DNA of 64,000 nucleotides from Erythrobacter sp. KY5 (GTDB lineage: Bacteria; Pseudomonadota; Alphaproteobacteria; Sphingomonadales; Sphingomonadaceae), in assembly GCF_003264115.1 (NCBI RefSeq), contig NZ_CP021912.1, positions 1,223,001 through 1,287,000 on the forward strand. Reading direction: 5' to 3'. Numbering within the stretch: the stretch's first letter is position 1; the number at the start of each line of letters is the position of its first letter. Of the stretch, positions 44,238 through 53,113 are shown piece after piece. The notes under the pieces are model-generated. The model saw nothing but the letters and a program-made list of their open reading frames with translations, ran no database searches and was not told the origin of the DNA. The translations under genes were made by a program, and so were the position numbers.

Positions 44238-44884
44238 ATCTCGCGTGCAGCCCTGATCGCCGCGCCCGCCGCAAACGGAGCGATGGCGACCAACAGCAGG
44301 CTGATCGCGGCGACAAAGCCAATGCTGGCGGCATCCGACCGGGCGAGCGCGCCTGCGCCGAAAATCAGGATCGGCAGTGCGAGCGGGATGAGCAGCAGGC
44401 CCGACAGGGCGGCTCCGGCGCGCAAAGATGCGGTGAGGGCGGCGATCATCAGGCCAATGGCCGCAAGCCCGGGAGTGCCTGCGAGCAGACCAAGGACAAG
44501 CAATTGCAACGTCGGCCCATCGAGCGCCAGCAGCGCGGCGGCCGGGAATGTCGCAAGGATCAGCGGCGGCCCAAAGCTCAGCCAGTGTGCTACAAGTCGC
44601 ACCGCCATCATGAGTTCCTCGGTAACGCCGCGCAGCTTCAGTTGGTCGAAAACGCCCAGCTCGATATCCTGCGCGACCAGCTTTTCCAGCGGAAGGATCG
44701 CCGCGAGCAGGGCGGCGATCCACACGACGCCGCCGCCGGTGCGCGACAGCAGGTTCACGTCTGGTCCGACCGCGAAGGGGTAAAGCATCGCCACCGCCAC
44801 GAAGAAAACCACCGGCAGCGCCGCGCCTCCGCCAGCAAAGGGGAAGAACTTCGACAGGTCGCGGCGAAGCATGGCGCCGATCAC
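44234..44884 (-). CDS. ccmB: Heme exporter protein CcmB
   Basis: Membrane permease of the CcmAB(CD) ABC system used in cytochrome c maturation. The 216 residues have six helices. Family features: LRRDLSKFFPF at the N-terminus, the LPLEKLVAQDIELGVFDQLKL motif, and the LALPILIFGAGAL stretch. It overlaps ccmA upstream and the DUF2306-like gene downstream by ATGA junctions. Confidence 0.93.
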   Translation of the reverse strand: MIGAMLRRDLSKFFPFAGGGAALPVVFFVAVAMLYPFAVGPDVNLLSRTGGGVVWIAALLAAILPLEKLVAQDIELGVFDQLKLRGVTEELMMAVRLVAHWLSFGPPLILATFPAAALLALDGPTLQLLVLGLLAGTPGLAAIGLMIAALTASLRAGAALSGLLLIPLALPILIFGAGALARSDAASIGFVAAISLLLVAIAPFAAGAAIRAAREI

Positions 44885-45477
44885 AGCGCTTCTTCCCGCG
44901 CGGCGAAGTCCTCAATCGCAAGCGTGCGCAATCCCGCAATTGCGAGCGGCTGGTGCGAAGCGATGAGAGCGATGCCGCCGCCGCCGACATGAAGGGCGAT
45001 CAGCGCGGTCACCTGCTCGATCGCCGCCGTATCCAACCCGCTCAGCGGCTCATCAAGCAGCCAGATCGGCACTCCGCGATTAAGAAGTGCGGCAAGCCCG
45101 GCGCGCTTCCTCTGCCCGGTCGAAAGGTAACGCACCGGCACGTCGAGCAGCGGTTCGAGGCCAAGCACGCCGAGCGCCCGTGTTGGATCGGTGCATCCAT
45201 CAACGCGCTCCCAGAAATTGAGCGCCTTGCCAAGCGGCAGATCGGGATCGAGCGCTGTTCGCTCATCGAGCAGGCCGAGCGCACCGTTCACCGTCACGTC
45301 CCCCGCAAATGGCGAAGCCAGGCCGGCCATGGTCCGGATCAAGGTCGTCTTGCCGGTCCCGTTTGCGCCCGTCAGGTGGAGAGCCTCGCCCGCGCCGAGA
45401 TCGAACGAAAGCCGCTTGAAAAGCAGTCGGTCGCCGCGCCTGCAGGCAAGGTTTGAGGCTGACAGTTGAGCTTGCAT
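44881..45477 (-). CDS. ccmA: Heme exporter ATP-binding protein CcmA
   Basis: ATPase of the cytochrome c maturation ABC complex that releases holo-CcmE. ATG 45477 gives 198 residues; TTG 45495 would add six. Walker [12 protein letters not shown]. Signature: [12 protein letters not shown]. Walker [15 protein letters not shown]-loop: ASHQPL. First gene of ccmA-ccmB; it diverges from phhB. Confidence 0.94.
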   Translation of the reverse strand: MQAQLSASNLACRRGDRLLFKRLSFDLGAGEALHLTGANGTGKTTLIRTMAGLASPFAGDVTVNGALGLLDERTALDPDLPLGKALNFWERVDGCTDPTRALGVLGLEPLLDVPVRYLSTGQRKRAGLAALLNRGVPIWLLDEPLSGLDTAAIEQVTALIALHVGGGGIALIASHQPLAIAGLRTLAIEDFAAREEAL

Positions 45478-45537
45478 CGTCAGTGCGTTAGGCAAAAGCG
45501 GTGCTCCCTACAACACAATGCAAGAGGTTCCTCCCCG

Positions 45538-45840
45538 ATGGCCAATGTCCCCGAATTTGACGAAGCCGAACGCAATCAGCTGCTTGCCGACCACCCGGAA
45601 TGGGAGCTGGCGCGCGAGGGCAAGGCGATCACCCGCACTTTCCAGTTCGGTGACTTTTCCGAAGCGTGGGGCTTCATGAGCCGCGTCGCGCTCGCCGCCG
45701 ATGCACAGGATCACCATCCCGAATGGTTCAACGTCTACGCCAAGGTCGAGATCACGCTGACCACGCACGATGCAGGGTCGAGCGGCGGGTTGTCACTGCG
45801 CGATGCAAAGCTGGCGCGCGCGATCGACCGGCTGGTCTAG
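45538..45840 (+). CDS. phhB: Pterin-4a-carbinolamine dehydratase
   Basis: Dehydrates 4a-hydroxytetrahydropterin; also a DCoH-like dimer. ATG 45538 gives 100 residues. The family signature with catalytic histidines is [13 protein letters not shown], followed by [16 protein letters not shown] sequence (one insertion, DAGSSGGLS). The stop TAG shares the tetramer CTAG with the stop of the convergent SDR gene. Confidence 0.94.
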   Translation: MANVPEFDEAERNQLLADHPEWELAREGKAITRTFQFGDFSEAWGFMSRVALAADAQDHHPEWFNVYAKVEITLTTHDAGSSGGLSLRDAKLARAIDRLV

Positions 45841-46643
45841 AGGTCGGTTCCCACACCTTGCGTGCGGACCTGTTTGCGAACCATGCCGGGCAGCCAGCGC
45901 GTCAGGAAGTGGAGGCGCTTGGCTGTTTTTCCGACCGTGTAATCCAGCTTGTCGCCATGGACCGCCTCCCAGACCACAGGGGGAACAGTACTGACGGGTG
46001 AAACCTCGATCCCGGCTTCTTCAAGCCGTTCCTTGCCCGTCTGGTTCGAATCGGGCGTCACGTTGTCTATGATCGGGGTGTCGATGAAGCCGGGGCAAAG
46101 CGCGGTGACCTTGATGCCATCTTCGGCCCATTCCGCATCGAGGCTGCGCGTCATCCCGCGCACGCCCCACTTGGTTGCGCAATAGACGGCAAGGTTAGGC
46201 GCGCCGATTATTCCGGCAAGGCTCGCCGTATTGATCAAAACCGATCCCGGTGCCGTTTTCCTGAGGTGGGGATGCGCAGCCTGCGCGCCGTAGATCACGC
46301 CTTTGAGATTGATGTCGAGCGTGGCCTCGATCTCATCGGAGGTCTGTTCACCGATCGGGCCACCGTGCCCGATACCGGCATTGTTGAACATCACATCGAT
46401 CCGGCCACCCGCGGCAGTCGAGGCGGATTCAAGCGCGACATCCCACGCAGCCCGGTCGCGCACGTCAAGCTGATGCGAGTATTTGTAGCCGCCGGGGATC
46501 AGGCCAAGTGTATCGGCCATGCCCTGAACATCGACGTCAGCCACGGTGACGAACCAGCCACGCTCGCCAAAATAGCGAGCGACTTCGCGGCCGATGCCCG
46601 ATGCTCCGCCCGTGATGAAGATATGGCGGCGTTGTTCAGCCAT
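45837..46643 (-). CDS. Short-chain dehydrogenase/reductase
   Basis: Classical SDR oxidoreductase, 268 residues. The coenzyme motif [15 protein letters not shown] and Asp in [10 protein letters not shown] suggest NAD preference. The NNAGIG structural motif is present, and the catalytic Tyr and Lys are in YCATKWGV. The substrate is unknown. It lies downstream of the S9 peptidase with an inverted repeat between; the stop overlaps phhB. Confidence 0.9.
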   Translation of the reverse strand: MAEQRRHIFITGGASGIGREVARYFGERGWFVTVADVDVQGMADTLGLIPGGYKYSHQLDVRDRAAWDVALESASTAAGGRIDVMFNNAGIGHGGPIGEQTSDEIEATLDINLKGVIYGAQAAHPHLRKTAPGSVLINTASLAGIIGAPNLAVYCATKWGVRGMTRSLDAEWAEDGIKVTALCPGFIDTPIIDNVTPDSNQTGKERLEEAGIEVSPVSTVPPVVWEAVHGDKLDYTVGKTAKRLHFLTRWLPGMVRKQVRTQGVGTDL

Positions 46644-46660
46644 GTTCGTGATCCCTCTTC

Positions 46661-46682
46661 CCCGATTTCAATTTGAAACGGG
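46661..46682. promoter_or_regulatory. Inverted repeat upstream of the SDR gene
   Basis: CCCG-A-TTTCAA and TTGAAACGGG flank a single T, giving a 10-bp dyad with one bulged A (46661-46682). The central 13 bp, TTTCAATTTGAAA, is a perfect odd palindrome. It ends 18 bases before the SDR start on the minus strand. It may be an operator, or a stem in an S9-peptidase/SDR transcript. Confidence 0.4.
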
Positions 46683-46698
46683 TCTAAGGCGCGAGAGG

Positions 46699-48645
46699 CT
46701 AGCCGCCAAGTCCTTTCACATGGGTTTTGCCTTCCACGATTTGCGCTGTCGAAGGCTCCAGCACATCGCCCAGCGGCTCGGCGCGACCGCCCAGCGTTTC
46801 AGCAAGGAAATTCTCGGTGATCGCGTAAAAGGCAAGGTTGTTTTCGGGCTTTGCAAAGCCGTGGCCTTCATCCGGGTAGAGCACGTAAGTGACCGGAATA
46901 CCCGCATCCTTCATCGCGCCGACGATCTGGTCGCTTTCGGCCTGCTTGACGCGCGGGTCGTTGGCCCCTTGCGCGATCAGGAGCGGCTTGGTGATCTGGT
47001 CCGCCTTGTAAAGCGGGCTTGCGGCCTTGAGCAGCGCGAGGCCTTCCTCGGTTTCGGGATTGCCCATGCGTTCGTGGAAGATCTTCACCATCGGCGCCCA
47101 GTAAGGCGGGATCGTGGAGAGCAGGGTTTCAAGATTGGACGGGCCGACCACGTCGATACCACAGGCGAACACCTCCGGCGTGAATGTCAGGCCAGCAAGC
47201 GTTGCATAGCCGCCATAGGAACCGCCCATGATCGCGACCTGATCGCGCGGGGCAATGCCTTGCTCGATCGCCCATTCGACAGCGTCGATGAGGTCGTCAT
47301 GCATGGCAAGGCCCCACTGCTTGTTGCCTGCGTTGATGAAGTCCTTGCCAAACCCGGTCGAGCCCCGGAAGTTGACCGACAGCACGTGATAGCCGCGATT
47401 GGCGAGCATCTGGTGCTGCGAGTTGAACCCATATTCGTCGCGTGCCCACGGTCCGCCATGGACAAGCAGCACCATCGGTCCGGGCTCTTTCGGCTTGCCA
47501 TCGCCGTCAGGGTCGCTTCCCGCAGCGAGCGTCAGGAACGAGGGCAGCGTCAGGCCATCACGGCTCGTGATCTCTATCCCGTGCATCGGTTGGAGCGGCG
47601 CGCCTTCAAGTTCGGGCCGCGACACGTAGAACGGGTCGAGCGTGCCCGCCTGTCGGTCATAGATGTATGTCGTCACCGGCGCTGTTAGCGGGTCGTTCCA
47701 TATGATCCAGATGTCGTCATCTTCGGTCCGGCTCGAAATGCCGAAATCGCCTTCGAGCTTGGATTCCAGGAAATCGAACGATGCGCTGATCCCAGCGTCA
47801 AGCGCGGTGAACTCGCGGCGCAGATATGTGACGGTGTAGCCGAGTACCTTGCCAGACTTCTGGTCGCGCAAGGTGCCGCTGATATCGGCCTTGTCGTCCT
47901 GCGCTATGAGTGTGCGTTCACCGGTCGCCGTGTCCTGCGCATAGAGCGCAGCGGTATTTCGCCCGCGCCCGTCGAGCCAGTACAGGACACTGCCATCGAC
48001 AGTGTAGCCTGCGGGCGAGGTGGTCATGGAATCTTCCATCGCGGTGGTCTCGAACGGTTCTTCTTCGACCGCGCCATCGCTAAAGCGGAAATAGTCGGTC
48101 CCGCCCGCATCATTCTGAGCCATCGCCATGCGCAAGGTCAGCGTGTCATCCGCCATGAACCCTGCATAGGCGTTGTTCTCATAGACGAGTTCAAGCTCGC
48201 CCGTCGTCAAGTTCAAGAGATGAACGTCATGCCATTGCTCATCGCGGTTGTTGAGGCCGATGAGGATCGCGTTCTTGATCGTCTCCGAAGAGCCGACAAT
48301 CTGCACGCGGGTGTTCTCGAACGGGGTCAGCGTCGTTTCATCTCCGCTCACGACATCGACACGGTAGAGAAGGAAGTTCTCATCACCCGCCTTGTCCTGA
48401 ATATAGAGCAGGCTGGTGCCGTCCGGTGACCACATGTGCTGGCGAATGGGCCGGTCTGTCGCCTTGGTCATCGCCTTTGCGTCATCAGGATTATCGCGCG
48501 GTGCCATCCAGATATTGAGCACGCCTTCATAGGGTGCGAGCCAGCTGAGCCACTTCCCGTCCGGACTGATCTGTCCCTGCGCTTTCGTCGGATTTCCGAA
48601 CAGGTGACTGCGCGGGATCATCGGGATGGTGTCGAGTGCTGGCAT
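46699..48645 (-). CDS. S9-family prolyl oligopeptidase-like peptidase
   Basis: Serine peptidase with N-terminal beta-propeller and C-terminal alpha/beta hydrolase domain, 648 residues from ATG 48645 (GGGAG 5 bases upstream). The propeller repeats (SPDGKWLSW, SPDGTSLLY) cover about residues 25-375. The catalytic domain has LLVHGGPWARDEYGF, nucleophile in MGGSYGGYATL, and the Asp and His in GANDPRVKQ and DEGHGFAKPE. There is no signal peptide. It is likely an acylaminoacyl- or dipeptidyl-peptidase-like enzyme. Confidence 0.93.
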   Translation of the reverse strand: MPALDTIPMIPRSHLFGNPTKAQGQISPDGKWLSWLAPYEGVLNIWMAPRDNPDDAKAMTKATDRPIRQHMWSPDGTSLLYIQDKAGDENFLLYRVDVVSGDETTLTPFENTRVQIVGSSETIKNAILIGLNNRDEQWHDVHLLNLTTGELELVYENNAYAGFMADDTLTLRMAMAQNDAGGTDYFRFSDGAVEEEPFETTAMEDSMTTSPAGYTVDGSVLYWLDGRGRNTAALYAQDTATGERTLIAQDDKADISGTLRDQKSGKVLGYTVTYLRREFTALDAGISASFDFLESKLEGDFGISSRTEDDDIWIIWNDPLTAPVTTYIYDRQAGTLDPFYVSRPELEGAPLQPMHGIEITSRDGLTLPSFLTLAAGSDPDGDGKPKEPGPMVLLVHGGPWARDEYGFNSQHQMLANRGYHVLSVNFRGSTGFGKDFINAGNKQWGLAMHDDLIDAVEWAIEQGIAPRDQVAIMGGSYGGYATLAGLTFTPEVFACGIDVVGPSNLETLLSTIPPYWAPMVKIFHERMGNPETEEGLALLKAASPLYKADQITKPLLIAQGANDPRVKQAESDQIVGAMKDAGIPVTYVLYPDEGHGFAKPENNLAFYAITENFLAETLGGRAEPLGDVLEPSTAQIVEGKTHVKGLGG

Positions 48646-48752
48646 GGTGTCTCCCAGAGAGTGTTTCCTGAATGCGGTCACACCTAGGAACCGCATCGCG
48701 CGATGCAACGTGAAACTCCACCAGCGGCACTTTTGCGACGAGCGGAGTCATT

Positions 48753-48764
48753 AAATCGCGATTT
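48753..48764. other. 12-bp perfect palindrome in an intergenic region
   Basis: AAATCGCGATTT lies in the 225-base gap between the divergent S9 peptidase and secreted-protein genes. Possible operator. Nothing further supports it. Confidence 0.3.
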
Positions 48765-48828
48765 TATACCATCTGGGACATTCTTCACGGCAATCGCCGC
48801 GAATAGTTGGACGATCAGTCACGACGAA

Positions 48829-48847
48829 GGCCCCGACGGGCGGGGCC
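48829..48847 (+). other. GC-rich stem-loop in the leader of the secreted-protein gene
   Basis: GGCCCCG (48829-48835) pairs with CGGGGCC (48841-48847) around ACGGG, 23 bases before the ATG at 48871. It should form a stable stem upstream of the AAGGA ribosome site. It may affect translation or mark the mRNA start. Confidence 0.45.
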
Positions 48848-48870
48848 GAAATGACAAGGATCGTAAACTG

Positions 48871-49746
48871 ATGAAAACCATGATGTTTGCCCTCGCTGGC
48901 GTTTCCCTCTCGGCCGGGCTTCTGGCTCATGCCGCGCCTGCCGATGCGCAATTCCGCAGCCTGCGCAACGCGGTCAAAAAGGTTGAAGACACCGCCAACG
49001 ACGTGCGTGAAGCGGCCGAGGATGTCGAAGCCGCCGCACGCACTGTCGAAGGTGTCGCCAACAGCGATGGCCGCTCGATCGTCGGCGCTGTCACGGGCGG
49101 ACGCGGCGCTGCTGTCAATCAGGCGATGCGCCAGCGCAGCAACTATCCGCAGACCGCGCGCGCACCGGACCATGTTGGCCGCGCCGCGCCGGCACCTGCC
49201 AAATTCGTCGACCAGATTTCCTGCGCGAATCTCAATGTCGGCGACGCTTTCGTTGCAGAAGCGGGCGACTACACATTCAGCCAGGGTATCTCGACCGAGA
49301 CCCGCGGCGGCCTCATAAATCGCGCTCCAACGAGCCCGGCGAATGGCTGTTTCTTCCCCGGTCTGGGTGTTGGCGATGTGCTTTACGTGGAAGTCGACAA
49401 GGCGGCTTACGAACGCGGAACCTATCGGATCCAGTGCGTGTCCTACGACGGCAGTGAGCAGCTCGACAATGTGTACGGACCCAATCAGGGCAATTACACA
49501 GGCAAGGATGTGATGCTCCACACCGGCCACTCGCTCGGCTACACCCCGACGGCCACCGGCAGCAACTCGGACCGTTCAAACGCTTACCGCGACTACCTCA
49601 ACCAGCGTGGCCGCGCGATGCTGACCTTCAACTTCGCCCCGCTGCACACGGACAAGTCGGGCACCGACTTCTTCTGCCAGTGGTACGACCGCGACACGAA
49701 CAAGAGCGCGGTTGCCTTCACCTATCGTCGCGGACCGCAGGGCTGA
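48871..49746 (+). CDS. Secreted protein with N-terminal coiled coil, unknown function
   Basis: ATG 48871, AAGGA 9 bases upstream, gives 291 residues. The signal peptide ends near ADAQ. Residues about 30-62 form an amphipathic helix (VKKVEDTANDVREAAEDVEAA) likely to coil. A Gly/Arg/Ala linker leads to a beta-rich domain from about 110 to the end with two cysteine pairs (ISCANLN, NGCFFPG, IQCVSYDG, FFCQWYD). I recognise no named family. Export to periplasm or outside is likely. Confidence 0.8.
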   Translation: MKTMMFALAGVSLSAGLLAHAAPADAQFRSLRNAVKKVEDTANDVREAAEDVEAAARTVEGVANSDGRSIVGAVTGGRGAAVNQAMRQRSNYPQTARAPDHVGRAAPAPAKFVDQISCANLNVGDAFVAEAGDYTFSQGISTETRGGLINRAPTSPANGCFFPGLGVGDVLYVEVDKAAYERGTYRIQCVSYDGSEQLDNVYGPNQGNYTGKDVMLHTGHSLGYTPTATGSNSDRSNAYRDYLNQRGRAMLTFNFAPLHTDKSGTDFFCQWYDRDTNKSAVAFTYRRGPQG

Positions 49747-49896
49747 GGCCAGGCGACGCGATACTCGAAAACACCGGGCAAGGATTAGCGTGCCCCCTTC
49801 TCGGTGTGCGGCGGTCGGTTTTCTCCACAATGCGACCCAGAGGCTAACCGGCCGCCGCAACCTTTATTCCTTTCAAGATCAATGAGAGTTCAAACC

Positions 49897-50208
49897 ATGT
49901 TCAAACCCCTCATCGCTCTTTCCAGCGCCGCCATCATCGCGCTTGCGCCGATGGCCGCCACGCCTGCGATGGCCCAGTCGAGCTCAAGCTCGGTTCCCAA
50001 GGACGGATCGTGCCCCACCGGCTTCAAGCAGTCAGGCTCGAACTGCACCTCCAACAGCAAAGTGGCGCTGCCCAAGATCGGTTCTTGCCCCACAGGTTTC
50101 CGCGCTTCGGGCAATTACTGCGTGGGCGACGGTGACGATTATGCCGAGGTGCGCGATGGCTCGTGCCCGTCGGGCCTCAAGGCCTCGGGCCGCTACTGCG
50201 TGAAGTGA
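49897..50208 (+). CDS. Small secreted protein with three Cys-paired repeats
   Basis: 103 residues from ATG 49897. The signal peptide is cut near AMAQS, then a Ser run. Three repeats follow: GSCPTGFKQSGSNC, GSCPTGFRASGNYC and GSCPSGLKASGRYC. Each has two cysteines 11 positions apart, so three disulfides are likely. The spacers between repeats differ. I recognise no named family. A terminator follows, so it is probably monocistronic. Confidence 0.83.
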   Translation: MFKPLIALSSAAIIALAPMAATPAMAQSSSSSVPKDGSCPTGFKQSGSNCTSNSKVALPKIGSCPTGFRASGNYCVGDGDDYAEVRDGSCPSGLKASGRYCVK

Positions 50209-50251
50209 TCGCACACCCCATCTGCGATTTTCTGCGGCGCAATGGCGGGGG

Positions 50252-50278
50252 AGGCCGGGCTTTCGGGTCCGGCCTTTA
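50252..50278 (+). terminator. Terminator after the Cys-repeat protein gene
   Basis: AGGCCGG (50252-50258) pairs with CCGGCCT (50269-50275) around a 10-base loop and is followed by TTACC. A good stem with a short T-run, 44 bases after the stop codon. Confidence 0.6.
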
Positions 50279-50342
50279 CCTGTCATGTGCAATATTGCGA
50301 ATCGGCTGGTTATTCAGGCGTTTGGTATAGGGATCGAAATCG

Positions 50343-52022
50343 ATGAGCGACCATCAAAGCGAACCAAATCAGGACGTGAGCGAGGCGCTGCAGGCCGTCG
50401 TGGCCAAGGCCTATGCCGCCGTGGCCGAACCGCAAAGCTTCGTGCCGCTCCTCAACGACCTGATCGAAGCCGACGCGCAGATGGGCGGCATCGGCGAGGC
50501 TGCAGACATGCACTTCGCCAATGCCGAAGCGATCTTCGACAAGGTCTATCCGCTCGACGAAGCGGACTATTCCTCGATGCTGACGCACCTGGAAACCAGC
50601 CTTGAATGCGACCTTGCCATCGACAGCAAGCTGCGTGTGATCACGGTGAACGAACGCGTATTCGAAACCGGCGTCGAGGCGGAAAGCTTCGCGCCTGAAT
50701 GGTTGTTCGATCCCGCGCGTATCAAGGTGGAGCAGGCGCGCCTGCGCAAGGCGGCAGTGGGCGATGACCGCATCTTCCTGCGTCTCTTCACCGACCCCGA
50801 AGACGAAGCGGGACGCTGGTTCTCAGCCTACCGCGTACCCTACAGCGGGGTTCACATCATCGCATTGCAGGCCGTGCGTCTGCGCTGGGACGAAAAAAGC
50901 GCCGAGGCATTCCAGCGGGCCTTTGCCCTGACCGAAACCGAAGTTGCGCTGACAAAGCATCTGGTTCGCGGCGGTTCGACCCGCGAATTTGCCGAGCTTC
51001 GCGGGCGCAGCGTTGGCACTGTGCGCAACCAATTGAAGGCGTTGCAACGCAAGCTCGCGATCAATTCCAAGGAGCAATTGCTGCTTCTTTATGCAGGCTT
51101 CATCCATTCGCTCGACCCGCCGCATGAAGGCGACATGGAATTCGAGCATGAATGCAACTTTCTCTACGCCGATCCACAGGGCCGGTTGATCGCCTGGGAG
51201 GAGCACGGCGATCCCAAGGGCAAGCCGGTATTGTTCTTTCACGCGCTTGAAGGCCCGTTGTTTACCCCGCAGGTGAGCGAGGCAGCGCGCGCAGCGGGGC
51301 TGAGGATCATCGCTCCGTGGCGTCCTTTCTATGGCGAGACGACAGGAGAGAAACAGGGGCCGCAATCGCCGCTGCTGTTCGCCGACCGCCTGACCGATTT
51401 CCTCGACCATCTCGGGGTCGATAAATGCGTTGCCCTCGGCACACAGGCAGGGACGCCGTTCCTCGCCGCGTTTGCGCAAAAGCATCCCGAACGGTTGCAC
51501 CGAGCCATCGCCGCCGGACCGTTCCTTCCCATAGTGGACAGCGACGATTACCGGTTCCTCACCACGCGCCAACGCACCCACTTCAAGATTTCGCGCGTCG
51601 CGCCCGCCTTTGCCCGCGTCTATATGCGCGCAATGCTGGCAAGCATGGGGACAGGCGAATTCTACAAGTTCGTCGAGGATTATTACGACAGCTGCTCGCG
51701 CGAAAGCGCGACCGTCCAGCGGCCCGAAGTCGTGCGCAATTTCCGCAAGGCTGCCAACTACGTGCTGCCGCGCGGCAAGATGGGTCCGGGCGACACGATG
51801 CTGAACTGGTCGGCGCAGTGGGGCGGCTTGCTGGAAGGGCTGGGGGACCGGCTCACCCTGCTGCTGGGGGACGAGGACGCCAACACGCCGACCGAATTCG
51901 CGCGGCTTTCCGCCAAGCGTTTTGGCCTGAGCGAACCGGTCATTATCGAAGACGCAGGCAGCTTTCTCATCGAGGACCAGCCTGAGGCCGTGTTTGAGGC
52001 CGTGCGGAGCGCCTTTGCTTGA
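50343..52022 (+). CDS. LuxR-type HTH protein fused to an inactivated alpha/beta hydrolase domain
   Basis: 559 residues with three parts. Residues 1-185 are a PAS-like sensor region (ECDLAIDSKLRVITVN). A LuxR-type HTH lies at about 194-250 (LTETEVALTKHLVRGGSTREFAELRGRS). An alpha/beta hydrolase fold covers about 270-559 (PVLFFHALEG, then LGVDKCVALGTQAGTPFLAAF). The nucleophile elbow should be G-x-S-x-G but reads G366-T-Q-A-G370, and the late histidine position reads DAGS540F. An acid (Asp 510 or 512) remains. It is probably a regulator whose hydrolase fold binds a ligand without cutting it. Confidence 0.87.
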   Translation: MSDHQSEPNQDVSEALQAVVAKAYAAVAEPQSFVPLLNDLIEADAQMGGIGEAADMHFANAEAIFDKVYPLDEADYSSMLTHLETSLECDLAIDSKLRVITVNERVFETGVEAESFAPEWLFDPARIKVEQARLRKAAVGDDRIFLRLFTDPEDEAGRWFSAYRVPYSGVHIIALQAVRLRWDEKSAEAFQRAFALTETEVALTKHLVRGGSTREFAELRGRSVGTVRNQLKALQRKLAINSKEQLLLLYAGFIHSLDPPHEGDMEFEHECNFLYADPQGRLIAWEEHGDPKGKPVLFFHALEGPLFTPQVSEAARAAGLRIIAPWRPFYGETTGEKQGPQSPLLFADRLTDFLDHLGVDKCVALGTQAGTPFLAAFAQKHPERLHRAIAAGPFLPIVDSDDYRFLTTRQRTHFKISRVAPAFARVYMRAMLASMGTGEFYKFVEDYYDSCSRESATVQRPEVVRNFRKAANYVLPRGKMGPGDTMLNWSAQWGGLLEGLGDRLTLLLGDEDANTPTEFARLSAKRFGLSEPVIIEDAGSFLIEDQPEAVFEAVRSAFA

Positions 52023-52031
52023 GCCAAGCCC

Positions 52032-52649
52032 TTAAAGCGCCGGGTTGGCGTAAAAGTGCCAGGTGAAGATCGCCATCGCCCCGCGATGCGGTGACCAGCG
52101 TTCGCCCAGCTCGCGCGTCTCCTTTTCCTTGGGCCGCTCTTCCATATCGAGCAGGCGTTTGACGCCTTCCTGCACAGCCAGATCTCCGGCTGGCCAGATG
52201 TCGGTGCGACCTTCCGCAAACAGCAGGTAGATTTCCGCCGACCAGCGCCCGATTCCCTTGATCCGGGTGAGCTCTTCTATCGCGTCTTCGTCATCGGCGG
52301 GAAGGTTGTCAAAATCGAGCTCGCCCGCGTCGACCAGCTCGCACAGACTGCGCGCATAACCCTGTTTCTGGCGCGACAAGCCGCAGGCACGCAGCGTGTC
52401 GAAATCGCGTTCCAGCAGGCATGCGGGCGTGAAGTCCTCGCCCAGTTCGGCTTCCAGCTTGTTCCACATCGAAGTCGCCGCCGCGACCGAGACCTGCTGC
52501 CCCACAATGGTGCGAAGCAGGGTCTTGTAGCCACGGTCACGCAGGCGCGGTGCGGGGTAGCCAATGCGCGCAAGTTCCTCTCCCACCCGCTCGTCCTTCG
52601 CGGCCAGTGCGTCCATTTCTCGAGTGATGATTTCGGCAGTCAGCCCCAT
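52032..52649 (-). CDS. DNA-3-methyladenine glycosylase II family (HhH-GPD)
   Basis: Base-excision repair glycosylase of the AlkA/Mag1 group. ATG 52649 gives 205 residues; the upstream extension is unlikely. The helix-hairpin-helix is [18 protein letters not shown], and the catalytic aspartate lies in [11 protein letters not shown]. The N-terminal [15 protein letters not shown] is the conserved substrate-pocket helix. It is monocistronic and convergent with the LuxR fusion gene. Confidence 0.93.
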   Translation of the reverse strand: MGLTAEIITREMDALAAKDERVGEELARIGYPAPRLRDRGYKTLLRTIVGQQVSVAAATSMWNKLEAELGEDFTPACLLERDFDTLRACGLSRQKQGYARSLCELVDAGELDFDNLPADDEDAIEELTRIKGIGRWSAEIYLLFAEGRTDIWPAGDLAVQEGVKRLLDMEERPKEKETRELGERWSPHRGAMAIFTWHFYANPAL

Positions 52650-52756
52650 GGTCCAAACCTCTAGGTTGCACTTGGCAATGGAACTCCCTAGCTGACAGGC
52701 CACATTTTCCAAGCGCACTTCCTTGCGCTCAACCTTTTCGAGAAGGACATGCCTTT

Positions 52757-53071
52757 ATGCCCAAGCTGGTCGTCACCAATCGCGAAGGCGAAACTAGCGA
52801 GATCGAGGTCGAAAGCGGCCTCAACGTGATGGAAGCCGTGCGCGACAACGGCTTTGATGAATTGCTTGCGCTGTGCGGCGGATGCTGCTCGTGCGCGACC
52901 TGTCACATCTATGTCGATGAGGCACCGGCTGATCTTCCTGAAATGAGCGAAGACGAAGACGACCTCCTTGAAAGCAGCGACCACCGCAACGAAAAGTCGC
53001 GTCTGTCGTGCCAGATCCCGCTGACCGACGAGCTGAGCGGGCTTAAGGTAACTATCGCCCCTGAAGATTGA
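52757..53071 (+). CDS. 2Fe-2S ferredoxin, adrenodoxin/putidaredoxin type
   Basis: 104-residue electron carrier. Cluster cysteines sit in [15 protein letters not shown] (C-x5-C-x2-C pattern with an additional Cys) and the late [11 protein letters not shown]. The acidic surface [14 protein letters not shown] would bind the reductase. Partners such as a P450 or hydroxylase are not nearby. The cysteine synthase gene follows after 42 bases. Confidence 0.93.
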   Translation: MPKLVVTNREGETSEIEVESGLNVMEAVRDNGFDELLALCGGCCSCATCHIYVDEAPADLPEMSEDEDDLLESSDHRNEKSRLSCQIPLTDELSGLKVTIAPED

Positions 53072-53113
53072 TGTTGTTTGCGGCGAGGCGGGCCAGCGCC
53101 TAAATCGCTCATC

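Noticed and set aside
44238..44990. In-frame extension upstream of the DUF2306-like gene
   Set aside because: It is Arg/Pro/Gly-rich and overlaps ccmB. The ATGA junction at 44237 gives the sensible start.
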